The position numbers and the translations under genes are program-made. Shown in pieces: positions 24,244-33,183 of a stretch of DNA of 64,000 nt. Origin of the DNA: UBA2638 sp046293135 (lineage in GTDB: Bacteria > Pseudomonadota > Alphaproteobacteria > Micavibrionales > Micavibrionaceae); contig JBKBPR010000002.1 of the NCBI GenBank assembly GCA_046293135.1, positions 1 to 64,000 of the forward strand, read 5' to 3'. Position 1 is the first letter of the stretch. Each line of letters begins with the position of its first letter. The notes under the pieces were generated by a model. The model saw only the letters and a list, made by a program, of their open reading frames with translations, did no database searches and was not told the DNA's origin.

Positions 24244-25477
24244 AGATACGCTCCAATTCGTCTGATGTGATGCAATATGGCGGCAATATATACACCGTAT
24301 TGCCCAATGGACGCAAGAGAACGTCCTGAGAAAGATAAAATTCATAAAGCTTCGGGGCGATATTCGAGAGATAGCCCGCCCCCGCCGCAACGTGAATATC
24401 AAAGGCCATGATCGTGCCGCAGCGGCGCAAATTCGTGACCTCCTCGCGCTCTGATAAACGCGCCATAAGCTTGGTATGCCAATCGCCGATAGAGGCAATC
24501 CGCCCCATCACCGGCTCGTCATCCCAAATCTCAAGCGCCGCCAGCGCCGCGCTACAGGCCAGCGCATTGCCGGTATAAGAGGATGAATGAAAGAAGGTCT
24601 TGGCGCGGTCTTTGGAATAAAACGCCTTGTAAATATCCTCGCTGCACAGCGTGACGGCCAGCGGCAAATAGCCGCCGGTCAAGCCTTTGGAGAGGCATAA
24701 AATATCGGGCGTGATGCCCGCCTGCTCACACGCAAAGCGCGACCCTGTGCGGCCAAACCCCGTCATGACCTCATCGGCGATAAAGAACACGCCGTAATCG
24801 ACACAAAGCTGATGGATTGCGCGCAATATGGCGGGGGAATACATCAACATCCCGCCCGCGCCCAAAACCAGCGGCTCACAGATAAAGGCGGCAATATCGC
24901 GCCCGTCTTTATCGAATATTTTGCGCAAGGCTTGCAGCGTGTTTTGCCCGTCGCCTTCGGGGAACGGCACATGCTGGACATCAAATAAAAACGGATCGTA
25001 AGCGGCATTGTAAACCGAGCGTGACCCCGCCGCCATCGTGCCGAATGTATCGCCGTGATAGCCATGCTCCAGCGCGATAATTTTCCTGCGCGCGCGTCCC
25101 GCATTGTGCCAATACCCGACCGCCATTTTCAGCGCGACCTCGACGGAGGTTGAGCCGCTATCGGAGAAAAATACACGGCTCAAACTATCGCCCGTGATTG
25201 CAATCAGCTTTTCGGCGAGTTTCTCGGCGGGGGCATGGGTGAAGCCTGCGAAAATCACCTGATCGAGTTTTTGCGCCTGCGCCCGTACCGCCTCAACGAT
25301 TTTCGGGTGGCAATGACCATGCGTGTTGATCCACCAGCTCGAAATCCCGTCGAGAATGCGGCGGTCATTTTGCGCGTGGATATAAACGCCCGCCGCGCCT
25401 GTGACCATGATGCTCTCAGGGAACAGCGCGTGCTGCGTAAACGGATGCCAAATGGGGGAGGAGGGGGAATTGCTCAT
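24191..25477 (-). CDS. bioA: Adenosylmethionine-8-amino-7-oxononanoate aminotransferase
   Basis: A 428-residue class III PLP aminotransferase that converts KAPA to DAPA in biotin synthesis, usually with S-adenosylmethionine as amino donor. Signatures: WHPFTQH near the start (BioA-specific), DGISSWW, the cofactor motif SDSGSTSVEVALKMA, ADEVMTGFGRTG, and the PLP-lysine in CLSKGLTGGYLPLA. It follows bioD by 45 bases and overlaps the diiron gene at its 3' end. Confidence 0.96.
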   Translation of the reverse strand: MSNSPSSPIWHPFTQHALFPESIMVTGAAGVYIHAQNDRRILDGISSWWINTHGHCHPKIVEAVRAQAQKLDQVIFAGFTHAPAEKLAEKLIAITGDSLSRVFFSDSGSTSVEVALKMAVGYWHNAGRARRKIIALEHGYHGDTFGTMAAGSRSVYNAAYDPFLFDVQHVPFPEGDGQNTLQALRKIFDKDGRDIAAFICEPLVLGAGGMLMYSPAILRAIHQLCVDYGVFFIADEVMTGFGRTGSRFACEQAGITPDILCLSKGLTGGYLPLAVTLCSEDIYKAFYSKDRAKTFFHSSSYTGNALACSAALAALEIWDDEPVMGRIASIGDWHTKLMARLSEREEVTNLRRCGTIMAFDIHVAAGAGYLSNIAPKLYEFYLSQDVLLRPLGNTVYILPPYCITSDELERIYDTITRSLDYIRNAGGE

Positions 25478-25522
25478 GGGGGTTTGGTTTTGCTTGGGTT
25501 TTAAAATCTAAAATCGCGTCGA

Positions 25523-26179
25523 TCACTCAAAATCGCTCAAGCGGAAGTTGCGCTCAAACGTGGTTTGCAGGCTTTGGGCATCGAGCGTCTCAAGGAGCGG
25601 AATATGCCCCAAAACTTTTTCATCCGCATATTCGGCAATCGTGCGGATATTATCGTCATTGTTCTCGCCAATGAAAATCAGCCCCAGAATATCAATCTCG
25701 CGCGTCCACAGCGCCTCGATAGAGAGCAGCGTGTGATTGATCGTGCCAAGACCCGTACGCGCACATAAAATCACCGGAACTTCCCATTTCGCGAATTGAT
25801 TGATCTGGAGATTTTCACGCGTAATCGGCACATGCAGACCGCCAGCGCCCTCGATAATCAACGGATTATCCGAACGCGGCAGGGTTAGATTGTTGAGGTC
25901 GATGCTCACGCCGTCCAGCTCGGCCGCGCGGTGCGGTGAAAGCGGTTCGGAGAAAACATAGGCTTCGGGCAAGAACCGCTCATCGGGGAGGTTCGTCATT
26001 TTCTGAACGCGGCGCGTATCGACCCCGCCCTCTTCGATGCCCGATTGCAGCGGCTTCCAGTAATTATAACCCAAAGCCTGCACCAGCATCGTACTGGCGA
26101 CGGTTTTGCCGATACCCGTATCGGTTCCGGTGATGATAAAAGAGGATCGCGCGGCGCTGCTCATAGTCATACCCATCAT
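25523..26179 (-). CDS. bioD: Dethiobiotin synthetase
   Basis: A 218-residue P-loop enzyme closing the ureido ring of dethiobiotin with ATP and CO2. The P-loop GTDTGIGKT is near residue 18, WKPLQSG follows, and IIEGAGGLHVPI marks the active site. Several in-frame ATG codons crowd the start (MMGMTM), so the true first residue is uncertain by up to five positions. It lies between bioF and bioA on the same strand. Confidence 0.95.
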   Translation of the reverse strand: MMGMTMSSAARSSFIITGTDTGIGKTVASTMLVQALGYNYWKPLQSGIEEGGVDTRRVQKMTNLPDERFLPEAYVFSEPLSPHRAAELDGVSIDLNNLTLPRSDNPLIIEGAGGLHVPITRENLQINQFAKWEVPVILCARTGLGTINHTLLSIEALWTREIDILGLIFIGENNDDNIRTIAEYADEKVLGHIPLLETLDAQSLQTTFERNFRLSDFE

Positions 26180-26206
26180 ATTGACGAATTGGTTTATATT
26201 TATTTT

Positions 26207-27310
26207 TTATGAGGCCTGTTTTAGCAAATAAGGCTGCAAAGCGCCAAGGAAATCTCGCAGCGTGGCGGGTGGCAATTTGGCATTGAGCGAAAGCCGCAGC
26301 CGCGCTGTTCCCTCCGGCACTGTCGGCGGGCGAATGGCGCGAATATCATAGCCTTGCGCTTGCAAATCCGCGGCAATAGACATGGCCTTATCCTCCGCGC
26401 CGAGAATGATCGGGATGATTTGCGTGCCCACCCCACCCAGAGAATTTTGCGCGATCTCGCATAGACTGCGGAGCTTGGCGCGCGCCTCCTCACCTTGCGC
26501 CGAAGCACAAAGCGCAATCGCTTCTTGGGTCAAAACGGCCTGTAGCGGCGGCGGAGCGGTGGAATAGATAAATGGCCGCGCGGCGTTAATCAGATAATCA
26601 ATAACGTCTTTTGGCGCGCAAACCAGTCCGCCCGCAACGCCCAGCGCCTTGCCGCAGGTGTGAATCACAATCAGATTTTCGCGCGGTAGGAGGTCGGAAA
26701 GGCCGCGCCCCTCCGCGCCAAACACGCCAGTGCTGTGAGCTTCATCAACGATCAAAACCGCGCCATAACGCTGCGCGAGAGCGGCAAGCGCGGGCAGCGG
26801 CGCGAGATCCCCATCCATTGAATAGAGCGATTCCACCGCAATAAAAAGATTTTGCGCCTGATCCCGATGCGCCTTGAGCGCGCCCTCAAAAGCGTCCAGA
26901 TCATTATGCGCGACCTTCACCGCTTTGGCATGACCAGCCTGCAACCCATCGCGCATACTCGCATGCACCAGCGCATCAAAAATCACGACATCATGACGGC
27001 TCGGCAGCGTTGTTAAAACCGCATAATTGGCACTGAACCCGTTGGCGAAATAGAGCGCGGAATCAAAGCCGTAATGCGCGGCGGCATAGGTTTCAAGCGC
27101 GCTGTGTTCCGGCGCATTACCGCGCAGCAGCCGTGAAGCCCCCGCTCCCAAGCCAACACCGCGCTCGATGGCCGCAAGCGCCGCGCGTTTCAACTGCGGG
27201 TGATCTTTTAAGCCCAGATAATCATTGGAGGATAAATCAATGCCGCTCGCGCCGCTCAATGCACGCAAACGGTTTTTCGATGAGAGAGCTTCAAGCTTTT
27301 GAGAGAACAC
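26207..27310 (-). CDS. bioF: 8-amino-7-oxononanoate synthase
   Basis: An alpha-oxoamine synthase of 367 residues joining a pimeloyl thioester to alanine to give KAPA. Motifs: SSNDYLGL, GAGASRLLRGN, the cofactor motif DEAHSTGVFG and the PLP-lysine in HTCGKALGVAGG. The start is hard to place: no ATG fits, and GTG at 27310 gives the usual N-terminus without overlapping the preceding small gene; a TTG at 27370 would overlap it by 53 bases. It is the third gene of the operon. Confidence 0.93.
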   Translation of the reverse strand: MFSQKLEALSSKNRLRALSGASGIDLSSNDYLGLKDHPQLKRAALAAIERGVGLGAGASRLLRGNAPEHSALETYAAAHYGFDSALYFANGFSANYAVLTTLPSRHDVVIFDALVHASMRDGLQAGHAKAVKVAHNDLDAFEGALKAHRDQAQNLFIAVESLYSMDGDLAPLPALAALAQRYGAVLIVDEAHSTGVFGAEGRGLSDLLPRENLIVIHTCGKALGVAGGLVCAPKDVIDYLINAARPFIYSTAPPPLQAVLTQEAIALCASAQGEEARAKLRSLCEIAQNSLGGVGTQIIPIILGAEDKAMSIAADLQAQGYDIRAIRPPTVPEGTARLRLSLNAKLPPATLRDFLGALQPYLLKQAS

Positions 27311-27317
27311 AATTCTT

Positions 27318-27518
27318 TTAACGTTCCAAGTCTTCCAAGGCCGAAACAACGGAGCTATAGGCTGCAGCAATCATCGTCTTAACTTCAGGCTGAAGAATAT
27401 TGGGATCAGCATCTGGTTTTTGAGCTTTATCCCACTCTCCTGCCAAAAACTTTTCCATTTGACGCAAACGCGTACGTGATTCGTTTCTCCGCGTAATATC
27501 TTGTGATAATGATCCCAT
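27318..27518 (-). CDS. Small hypothetical protein between bioB and bioF
   Basis: A 66-residue charged helical protein with no membrane segment. The ATG at 27518 has a strong ribosome-binding site, GGGAG at 27532-27528 read on the minus strand. The spacing (30 bases after bioB, a few before bioF) supports a real gene in the operon. I do not recognise the family, and the biotin link is positional only. Confidence 0.6.
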   Translation of the reverse strand: MGSLSQDITRRNESRTRLRQMEKFLAGEWDKAQKPDADPNILQPEVKTMIAAAYSSVVSALEDLER

Positions 27519-27548
27519 TTATTTTCTCCCTTTATTTGTTAAAGCCCG

Positions 27549-28580
27549 CTACGCCGCTTTTGCGCAACCACAACCAGCGCCGCAGCCTTGCTGCTGCTGT
27601 TCCATTTTATAAGGCGCGCGCGGCTCAATGCCCAGCTCCGCCAATAAGGCCTGATCGAAATCCTCTTCCGGATTGGCGGTGGTGAGCAATTTTTCACCCG
27701 TAAAGATCGCATTCGCCCCCGCCATAAAGGCCAGAGCCTGCGCCTCTTTCGAGATTTGCAAACGCCCAGCCGACAAACGTACCATCGCGTTCGGCATCAA
27801 AATCCGCGCCGTGGCAATCGTTCTGATCCACTCGAACACATCAAGCTTCGGCGCATTTTCAAGCGGCGTACCCTTAACAGGGACAAGCATATTGATCGGC
27901 ACGCTTTCAGGCTGCGGGTTTAGATTCGCCAGCGTATGCAGCAGCGAAATGCGGTCATCTTCGCTCTCGCCCATGCCCAAAATACCGCCGCAACAGGCCG
28001 AAATTCCAGCTTCAGCGACATTTTTCAGCGTTTCCAAACGCTCGTCATAGCTGCGGGTTGTGATGATTTTATCGTAATGTTCGCGGCTGGTATCGAGATT
28101 GTGATTATAAGCGGTCAACCCCGCCTCTTTTAAACGCTGCGCTTGCTCCAAGGTCAGCATTCCCAAGGTCACGCAAGCTTCCATGCCCATATCGGACACG
28201 CCCTTGACCATATCGCAAACGCGGTCAAAAGCCTTGCCATCCAAAACACGCGGCCACGCAGCGCCCATGCAAAAACGGGTCGATCCTGATTCCTTGGCCT
28301 TGCGCGCCTCGGCCAGAACCTGATCAGTTTTCATCAATATCTCTTTTTCGAGATCGGTGTTGTTATAGATCGATTGCGAACAATATTTGCAATCTTCGGT
28401 ACAACCGCCCGTCTTGATCGAAAGCAGCGTACACATCTGCATTTCTCTTGGGTCATGATGGGCGCGGTGGACGGAGGCCGCCTCAAAGACAAGCTCCATA
28501 AAGGGCTTGCGGTAAAGGGCTGCTACGTCGTTTAGGGTGTATTGTTCTGTGCTCATAGCCTCGGATAGTAGTGATTTCAT
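27549..28580 (-). CDS. bioB: Biotin synthase
   Basis: A 343-residue radical SAM enzyme that inserts sulfur into dethiobiotin. The cluster motif is CTEDCKYCSQS; HRAHHDP precedes it, and YNHNLDTS and the [2Fe-2S]-site Arg region (RLSAGR) follow. The end is Cys-rich (GCGAGCGC), common among alphaproteobacterial BioB proteins. ATG at 28580 is used; ATG at 28556 (MSTEQY) is an alternative. It is the first gene of the biotin operon, divergent from a secreted protein gene 55 bases away. Confidence 0.96.
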   Translation of the reverse strand: MKSLLSEAMSTEQYTLNDVAALYRKPFMELVFEAASVHRAHHDPREMQMCTLLSIKTGGCTEDCKYCSQSIYNNTDLEKEILMKTDQVLAEARKAKESGSTRFCMGAAWPRVLDGKAFDRVCDMVKGVSDMGMEACVTLGMLTLEQAQRLKEAGLTAYNHNLDTSREHYDKIITTRSYDERLETLKNVAEAGISACCGGILGMGESEDDRISLLHTLANLNPQPESVPINMLVPVKGTPLENAPKLDVFEWIRTIATARILMPNAMVRLSAGRLQISKEAQALAFMAGANAIFTGEKLLTTANPEEDFDQALLAELGIEPRAPYKMEQQQQGCGAGCGCAKAA

Positions 28581-28635
28581 ATTTCCGCGTCAATCGAATT
28601 GGCAAGGGGTTCGGTAAGATGATAGAATTATTGTT

Positions 28636-29085
28636 ATGGGACATTTACAGATCAAAACATCACTGCTTATTTTCACCTTGGCGTTTGGCGGGGCATTCGC
28701 GCTGCCCATAGCAGGAAATTCAAGCGTAGCTTACGCACAAGAAACTCCGCGAAGCCTTGAATATGAGAATTTACGAGGCGTTTCCAACAGATCCCAGCAG
28801 CGGGAAATCAGACGTTTGGAACGGCAAGCAGAACGGCAAACACGCGCCGCCAATAGAAAGATGGAAGAATTTACGCGCCGTGAAAATCAGGCAATGCAAC
28901 CCTATTCGGCGCAAGGATGGGCTGGACAAGAAGGCGTGGGACAAGGATGGATGGGGCAAAATAACCCCGACGGCACAGTTTCCAATCCTCAACAAGAAGA
29001 AGCTCCGACCCCGCAAGTCAATCAGCGTTATATTCCGCCGCGCGCCATAGAGCGAGAGCCGCCGCGTCTTTTTGGCAGCCCGTAG
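28636..29085 (+). CDS. Secreted hypothetical protein, Gln/Arg-rich
   Basis: A 149-residue protein with a clear signal peptide (about 1-35, ending AYA-QE). The mature part starts with a basic, probably coiled-coil helix (residues 45-85, many Arg, Glu and Gln) and continues as a disordered Gly/Gln/Pro-rich tail. I recognise no domain. It is expected in the periplasm. It sits alone on the plus strand between bioB and dnaA. Confidence 0.65.
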   Translation: MGHLQIKTSLLIFTLAFGGAFALPIAGNSSVAYAQETPRSLEYENLRGVSNRSQQREIRRLERQAERQTRAANRKMEEFTRRENQAMQPYSAQGWAGQEGVGQGWMGQNNPDGTVSNPQQEEAPTPQVNQRYIPPRAIEREPPRLFGSP

Positions 29086-29139
29086 CAGCCCTAACACAGC
29101 TCAAACCAGAATAATTGATCATAAAGATGATGCGTGAAG

Positions 29140-29203
29140 GCTCACAGCTTTTACAAAGCCATGCTTTACAGGCCTTTAGAAGGGAGCTGTGAGCTGTGAG
29201 CTT
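29140..29203. repeat. Inverted and tandem AGCTGTG repeats downstream of dnaA
   Basis: GCTCACAGCT at 29140-29149 is inverted to AGCTGTGAGC at 29185-29194, and a second overlapping copy lies at 29192-29201. The inner part also contains AAAGCatgGCTTT-like symmetry. The structure ends a few bases before the dnaA stop codon and may act as its terminator or an mRNA stabiliser; it has no strong T run. Confidence 0.5.
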
Positions 29204-29208
29204 TGATC

Positions 29209-30660
29209 CTAACCTGTCAGAGCGCGGCGGATCACATCTGTATCTTGTGCGATTTGTGCATCCTGCTCGATCAATTCCTCAACCTTGCGCACAGCGTGCA
29301 TCACGGTTGTGTGGTCGCGGCCACCGAATTTACGGCCGATTTCCGGCAAAGAACGGGCGGTCAATTGCTTGGCCAGATACATGGCAATCTGACGCGGGCG
29401 CGCAACATTGCGGGCGCGGCGTGACGAATGCATGTCAGTGAGGCGCAGATTGTAATGCTCGGCGACTTTGCGCTGAATTTCATCAATTGTAATGCGGCGA
29501 TCATGCGCTCTAAGCAAGTCTTGCAGCACTTCTTGCGTGGATTCCAGCGTGATTTCCTGCCCGACAACATCGGCATGGGCAACAATACGGTTCAGCGCGC
29601 CTTCCATCTCACGGATGTTCGATGTGACTTTCAGCGCAAGGAATTCAAGGACGCTATCAGGCACTTTGGCTTCAAGCTGTGCGCGTTTGGACTGCAAAAT
29701 GCCGAGGCGCAAATCATAGGTGGTCGGGTGAATATCGGCAACCAAACCCCATGCCAGACGGGAGCGCAGACGCTCATCAATGCCTGTGAGGTCGGAAGGC
29801 GATTTATCCGCCGAGATAATGATCTGCTTGTTCTGATCGACCAGCGCGTTAAAGGTGTGGAAGAACTCTTCCTGTGTTGATTCCTTGCCGGCGATGAACT
29901 GGATATCGTCCATAATCAGCACGTCAACCGAGCGGAAACACTCCTTGAAATTGATTGTTTCATTGGCGCGAAGCGCACGCACGAATTGATACATGAATTT
30001 TTCAGCCGACAGATACATCACGGTTTTTTGCGGGCTGTCTTCTTTAATCTGGTGCGCGATGGCGTGCATCAAATGCGTTTTGCCCAAACCAACCCCGCCA
30101 TATATAAAGAGCGGATTGAACGGAACGCTCGCGCTTTCAACCACGCGGCGGGCGGCGGCATGCGCCAGAGCATTCGGCTTACCAACCACAAAGCTTTCGA
30201 ATTTAAACCGCGCATCAAGCGGGGAGGAAATCTCCTCGATCTCGCGCTTGAGGTTCTGGTTTGCGCCCGGCTTAATAGCTGGTTGCACTTCGGTATTCGT
30301 ATCAAAATCATCCAAAATCGCGCTTTGGATCACGACGATCTGGATACGTTTGATCTCGGGATTGGCGGCTTTGCACATCTCCAAAATGCGCTCGGCATAA
30401 TGGTTTTGGATCCAATCGCGCATAAAACGTGTCGGAACGGACACTTCCATCGTGCCATGATAATAGGCTTGCAATACAAGGGGCTTGAGCCAGCTGCGGA
30501 AGATCGCCTCACCGAATTCCTGACGCATATCACCGTGAATGGCTTGCCAGAGATCCATAATCTCTTTTGTCGGTTTTAAGGGTGCAGCCGTATATTCCGC
30601 TCCGTTTCCTGTCGCTATCGTTTTTTCCATGGCTGCGGATTTTCCCCCTGTATCTGACAT
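29209..30660 (-). CDS. dnaA: Chromosomal replication initiator DnaA
   Basis: The 483-residue AAA+ initiator that melts oriC. Domain I (about 20-95) and a short linker precede the AAA+ core, with NPLFIYGGVGLGKTHLMHA and the Walker B VLIMDDIQFIAGKE. Domain IV ends with the DnaA signature SLPEIGRKFGGRDHTTVMHA. The ATG at 30660 is chosen because GGAG lies about 8 bases upstream (minus strand, near 30672); an upstream in-frame start at 30690 would add ten residues. Gene order rpsT-dnaA is conserved in alphaproteobacteria. Confidence 0.97.
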   Translation of the reverse strand: MSDTGGKSAAMEKTIATGNGAEYTAAPLKPTKEIMDLWQAIHGDMRQEFGEAIFRSWLKPLVLQAYYHGTMEVSVPTRFMRDWIQNHYAERILEMCKAANPEIKRIQIVVIQSAILDDFDTNTEVQPAIKPGANQNLKREIEEISSPLDARFKFESFVVGKPNALAHAAARRVVESASVPFNPLFIYGGVGLGKTHLMHAIAHQIKEDSPQKTVMYLSAEKFMYQFVRALRANETINFKECFRSVDVLIMDDIQFIAGKESTQEEFFHTFNALVDQNKQIIISADKSPSDLTGIDERLRSRLAWGLVADIHPTTYDLRLGILQSKRAQLEAKVPDSVLEFLALKVTSNIREMEGALNRIVAHADVVGQEITLESTQEVLQDLLRAHDRRITIDEIQRKVAEHYNLRLTDMHSSRRARNVARPRQIAMYLAKQLTARSLPEIGRKFGGRDHTTVMHAVRKVEELIEQDAQIAQDTDVIRRALTG

Positions 30661-30729
30661 CGTATTTTTCTCCAAGTTTCCTGTATGCACTATAAATAAC
30701 CAATTATTTGCCCTTGTTTTTTTGTTCTA

Positions 30730-30779
30730 AGCAAAAGCCAAGGGTTTGCGAAAATCATGTTTTTCGCACTACTTTTGCT
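30730..30779. promoter_or_regulatory. Nested inverted repeat upstream of dnaA
   Basis: An outer pair AGCAAAAG (30730-30737) and CTTTTGCT (30772-30779) encloses an inner pair TGCGAAAA (30747-30754) and TTTTCGCA (30761-30768). Both pairs are perfect 8-mers. The element sits 70-120 bases before the dnaA start codon, where a repressor or an RNA structure could control dnaA expression. Confidence 0.5.
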
Positions 30780-31042
30780 CTTTATTCATATTTTATAGAT
30801 ACTCTCTGGCGCTGATTTTCCCCACAACGCAGCGTATCGCTATTCCAGACACAACACAGACTTGAGGAAAACAAACGTTCACAAACAAGACTACATTTGT
30901 ATGGCGAGTGAATAATTAATTCATATTCGCTCGGAATAAAATCAACCTACACTAATTTTTTACGCAGTTGCAATGAGAATAAATAGTGAACATCAAAAAA
31001 AGTAATAATTATTTAACGAATACTAGCTCTCAACGGGCTATG

Positions 31043-31068
31043 CACTCATTGAACTATTTCAATGAGTG
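31043..31068. terminator. Hairpin downstream of rpsT
   Basis: A perfect 11-bp stem, CACTCATTGAA / TTCAATGAGTG, with a 4-base loop. T residues follow on the plus strand only, whereas rpsT ends 60 bases away on the minus strand, so its role as the rpsT terminator is uncertain. Confidence 0.45.
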
Positions 31069-31127
31069 TTTTAAATCTTAAATGTACTATTTGAATATTT
31101 TACGAATACTTTAAAGCGATTAAAATA

Positions 31128-31391
31128 TTACTTTAAAGCCTTCACTCTCGCAGACAAACGTGAGATTTTACGCGCTGCTGTATTCTTCTTGAGAAGACCC
31201 TTGGCAACGCCGCGTTGAATTTCAGGTTGAGCATTTTTCAAAGCCAGTTCCGCTTCTTGCGCGTCCCCACCAGCCAAAGCCATTTCCACCTTCTTAATGA
31301 AAGTGCGCATGCGGCTTAGACGGTTCGTATTGATAACATCGCGTCTTTCGTTGCGACGTACGCGTTTTCTTGCGGATGCATGGTTTGCCAT
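31128..31391 (-). CDS. rpsT: 30S ribosomal protein S20
   Basis: An 87-residue basic protein binding the 16S rRNA 5' domain. The start MANHASARKRVRRNERRDVIN and the helical Lys/Arg-rich body are typical of S20. It lies directly upstream of dnaA on the same strand, the order found in many alphaproteobacteria. Confidence 0.97.
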   Translation of the reverse strand: MANHASARKRVRRNERRDVINTNRLSRMRTFIKKVEMALAGGDAQEAELALKNAQPEIQRGVAKGLLKKNTAARKISRLSARVKALK

Positions 31392-31670
31392 TTCTGTACT
31401 CTTCCTTCAAAAATTTTATTAACCTTCAACATATACACATTTATTAGCAAGAGAAATGTTAAAGGCACTATCATTCCAATGAATGGAGATGTATACGCCC
31501 GTTAAACAACGCTTGTCAAGCATTTGATCAACAAATTTCGAAAGATTTTTTTGCCGCTGACAAGCCCGAAAACAAAAAAGCCAACAATTTTATGCACATG
31601 CCTGATTCTATTGAGCCCATGGCTTACTTTTCAGCTCTAACTGAACCAAAAACCCCTTAAACCCCTCAAA

Positions 31671-32210
31671 TTAATCAGGGTGCAGGGTAAAGCGCACAAA
31701 AACCTCTCCCGCCGAGGCCGTATCCAGCTCAATCATGAGCGTTTCACCGCTGCGCCCGAAAAAATCTCTTTGTGCGCCGGATTCGACCGCCCTACTCACA
31801 CGATGCCATCCGAATTGCGGCAAAGCGCTTTGATAGAACGCCCTGATTGTTTCAGAATCAGCAGTAGAATCCGTATTATAAACGGCCAAAGTCTCGATAA
31901 TTCTGCCCTCCGGCTTATCAAAAACCAGCGTATAATCGGGCAATTCCTGCATCCCTTCCATCACCGGAACATCTTGCAGCGCTGAGAAAAACGCGGTTAT
32001 GGCCGGCTCTGCCTGATTTTGGCTGACCTCAGCATTCATAGCGGTATTTGCAGGATTTGACGGCTGCGCGCCCACAGGCGCATGAGAAAACAGCAAAATA
32101 ACAAGCGCTAGCATAAGCACTGACGCTGCAAAACACAGTGAATTGGGACGGATTTCAACATCTGCCCGCGCCCCGTATGCATTCGATTTATTAGATATGT
32201 GAGACTCCAT
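31671..32210 (-). CDS. Membrane-anchored or secreted hypothetical protein
   Basis: A 179-residue protein with a hydrophobic helix at about residues 28-46, then VGAQ-type sequence that may be cut by signal peptidase. The exported domain contains FYQSALPQFGWHRV, a pattern seen in small envelope domains that refine lipoprotein-like structures, and a final beta-rich part. I do not recognise the family. It lies 21 bases after mutM and is probably co-transcribed with it. Confidence 0.65.
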   Translation of the reverse strand: MESHISNKSNAYGARADVEIRPNSLCFAASVLMLALVILLFSHAPVGAQPSNPANTAMNAEVSQNQAEPAITAFFSALQDVPVMEGMQELPDYTLVFDKPEGRIIETLAVYNTDSTADSETIRAFYQSALPQFGWHRVSRAVESGAQRDFFGRSGETLMIELDTASAGEVFVRFTLHPD

Positions 32211-32231
32211 ATTCGTATCAAACTAGCGCAA

Positions 32232-33122
32232 TCAGCGCCCCGCGCCAGTGATTTTTTGTTTTTGCGGACAATAAAATGTGGAGCGTCCGCCCTGTACGAT
32301 TTTTTGAATACCGCCCGTTTTGTCCAATTTACAATCACAGCCCGCACAAGGCTCGCCGCTGCGATCATAAACGCTGAAATTATGCTGAAAATAACCCAAG
32401 CCGCCATCAGTATGTTTATAATCTTTGAGCGTTGAGCCGCCCGCCGCAATCGCATCGCTGAGGACTGATTTAATCGCCTGCACCAGATTTTCCGCCGCCG
32501 CGCTGTTGATATCGCAAGCGGGCAATAGCGGGCTGATTCCCGCTCTGAACAAGGCTTCACTGGCATAGATATTGCCGACCCCCGCCACAACCGATTGATC
32601 GAGCAGCGCAATTTTGATCGGCGCTTTACGGATTTTAAGCGCCGCCATCAATGCATCGGCGTGAAAATGATTGCCGAGCGGCTCAGGCCCCATCCGCGCA
32701 AAATGCGAAGAGTGCTCCCACCCCGTTTGCGGCAGAAAATTAATGAAGCCGAAACGGCGCGGGTCGTTGTAAATGACCTTAGCCCCGCTTTCAATCTCCC
32801 AGATGACATGATCGTGTTTTTGCGGCTCTGACAATGCTGAGGGCTCGTTATTTTTGGATGAGCGGACAGCAGGCACAATCCGAAATTGCCCCGACATCCC
32901 CAGATGCACAACCAGATTGGCCGCTCCATCGAGATGAATAATGATATATTTTCCGCGCCGCTCCAGCGCCTTGACCAGCGCTCCCGATACGATTTTGGCA
33001 AAGTTTTTTTCAAACGGATAGCGCAGATTTTCCCTGTTCAGCACGCAGCGCATAATGCGCTGACCGGATAGAACTGGCTCTAAACCACGTTTAACGGTTT
33101 CAACTTCGGGGAGTTCGGGCAT
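32232..33122 (-). CDS. mutM: Formamidopyrimidine-DNA glycosylase
   Basis: A 296-residue repair enzyme that removes 8-oxoguanine and nicks the abasic site. The start is set at ATG 33122 because the catalytic N-terminus must read Met-Pro-Glu-Leu-Pro-Glu (P2, E3). The helix-two-turn-helix region is present (QSVVAGVGNIYASEALF). The C-terminal zinc finger is odd: CAGC is intact, but the second half reads YCPQK where the family has YCxxC, so the fourth zinc ligand is Lys (codon AAA). The DNA-contacting Arg of the finger (GRSTFYC) is kept. It lies near rpsT and dnaA, as in related genomes. Confidence 0.93.
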   Translation of the reverse strand: MPELPEVETVKRGLEPVLSGQRIMRCVLNRENLRYPFEKNFAKIVSGALVKALERRGKYIIIHLDGAANLVVHLGMSGQFRIVPAVRSSKNNEPSALSEPQKHDHVIWEIESGAKVIYNDPRRFGFINFLPQTGWEHSSHFARMGPEPLGNHFHADALMAALKIRKAPIKIALLDQSVVAGVGNIYASEALFRAGISPLLPACDINSAAAENLVQAIKSVLSDAIAAGGSTLKDYKHTDGGLGYFQHNFSVYDRSGEPCAGCDCKLDKTGGIQKIVQGGRSTFYCPQKQKITGAGR

Positions 33123-33183
33123 AGGATAAAATACTCCGCTCAATAATATTTATTGTGGTTTGATACGCGGCGCTCAGGATAAG

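Larger units (their letters stand above)
30661..31127. other. AT-rich dnaA-rpsT intergenic region, possible regulatory/origin region
   Basis: No gene. It holds a nested inverted repeat at 30730-30779 and a hairpin at 31043-31068 (CACTCATTGAA paired with TTCAATGAGTG). The region is strongly AT-rich. I looked for DnaA boxes (TTATCCACA) and found only poor matches such as TTTCCCCACA near 30816, so I do not call an origin. Confidence 0.45.

Noticed and set aside
23593..24498. A longer N-terminus for the diiron protein, starting at 24498
   Set aside because: The extra 85 residues are the bioA coding sequence read in another frame; the ATG at 24243 gives the natural start.
30661..31127. Chromosome origin between rpsT and dnaA
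   Set aside because: The region is AT-rich and in the right place, but I found no good DnaA boxes, only weak matches, so I describe it without calling an origin.
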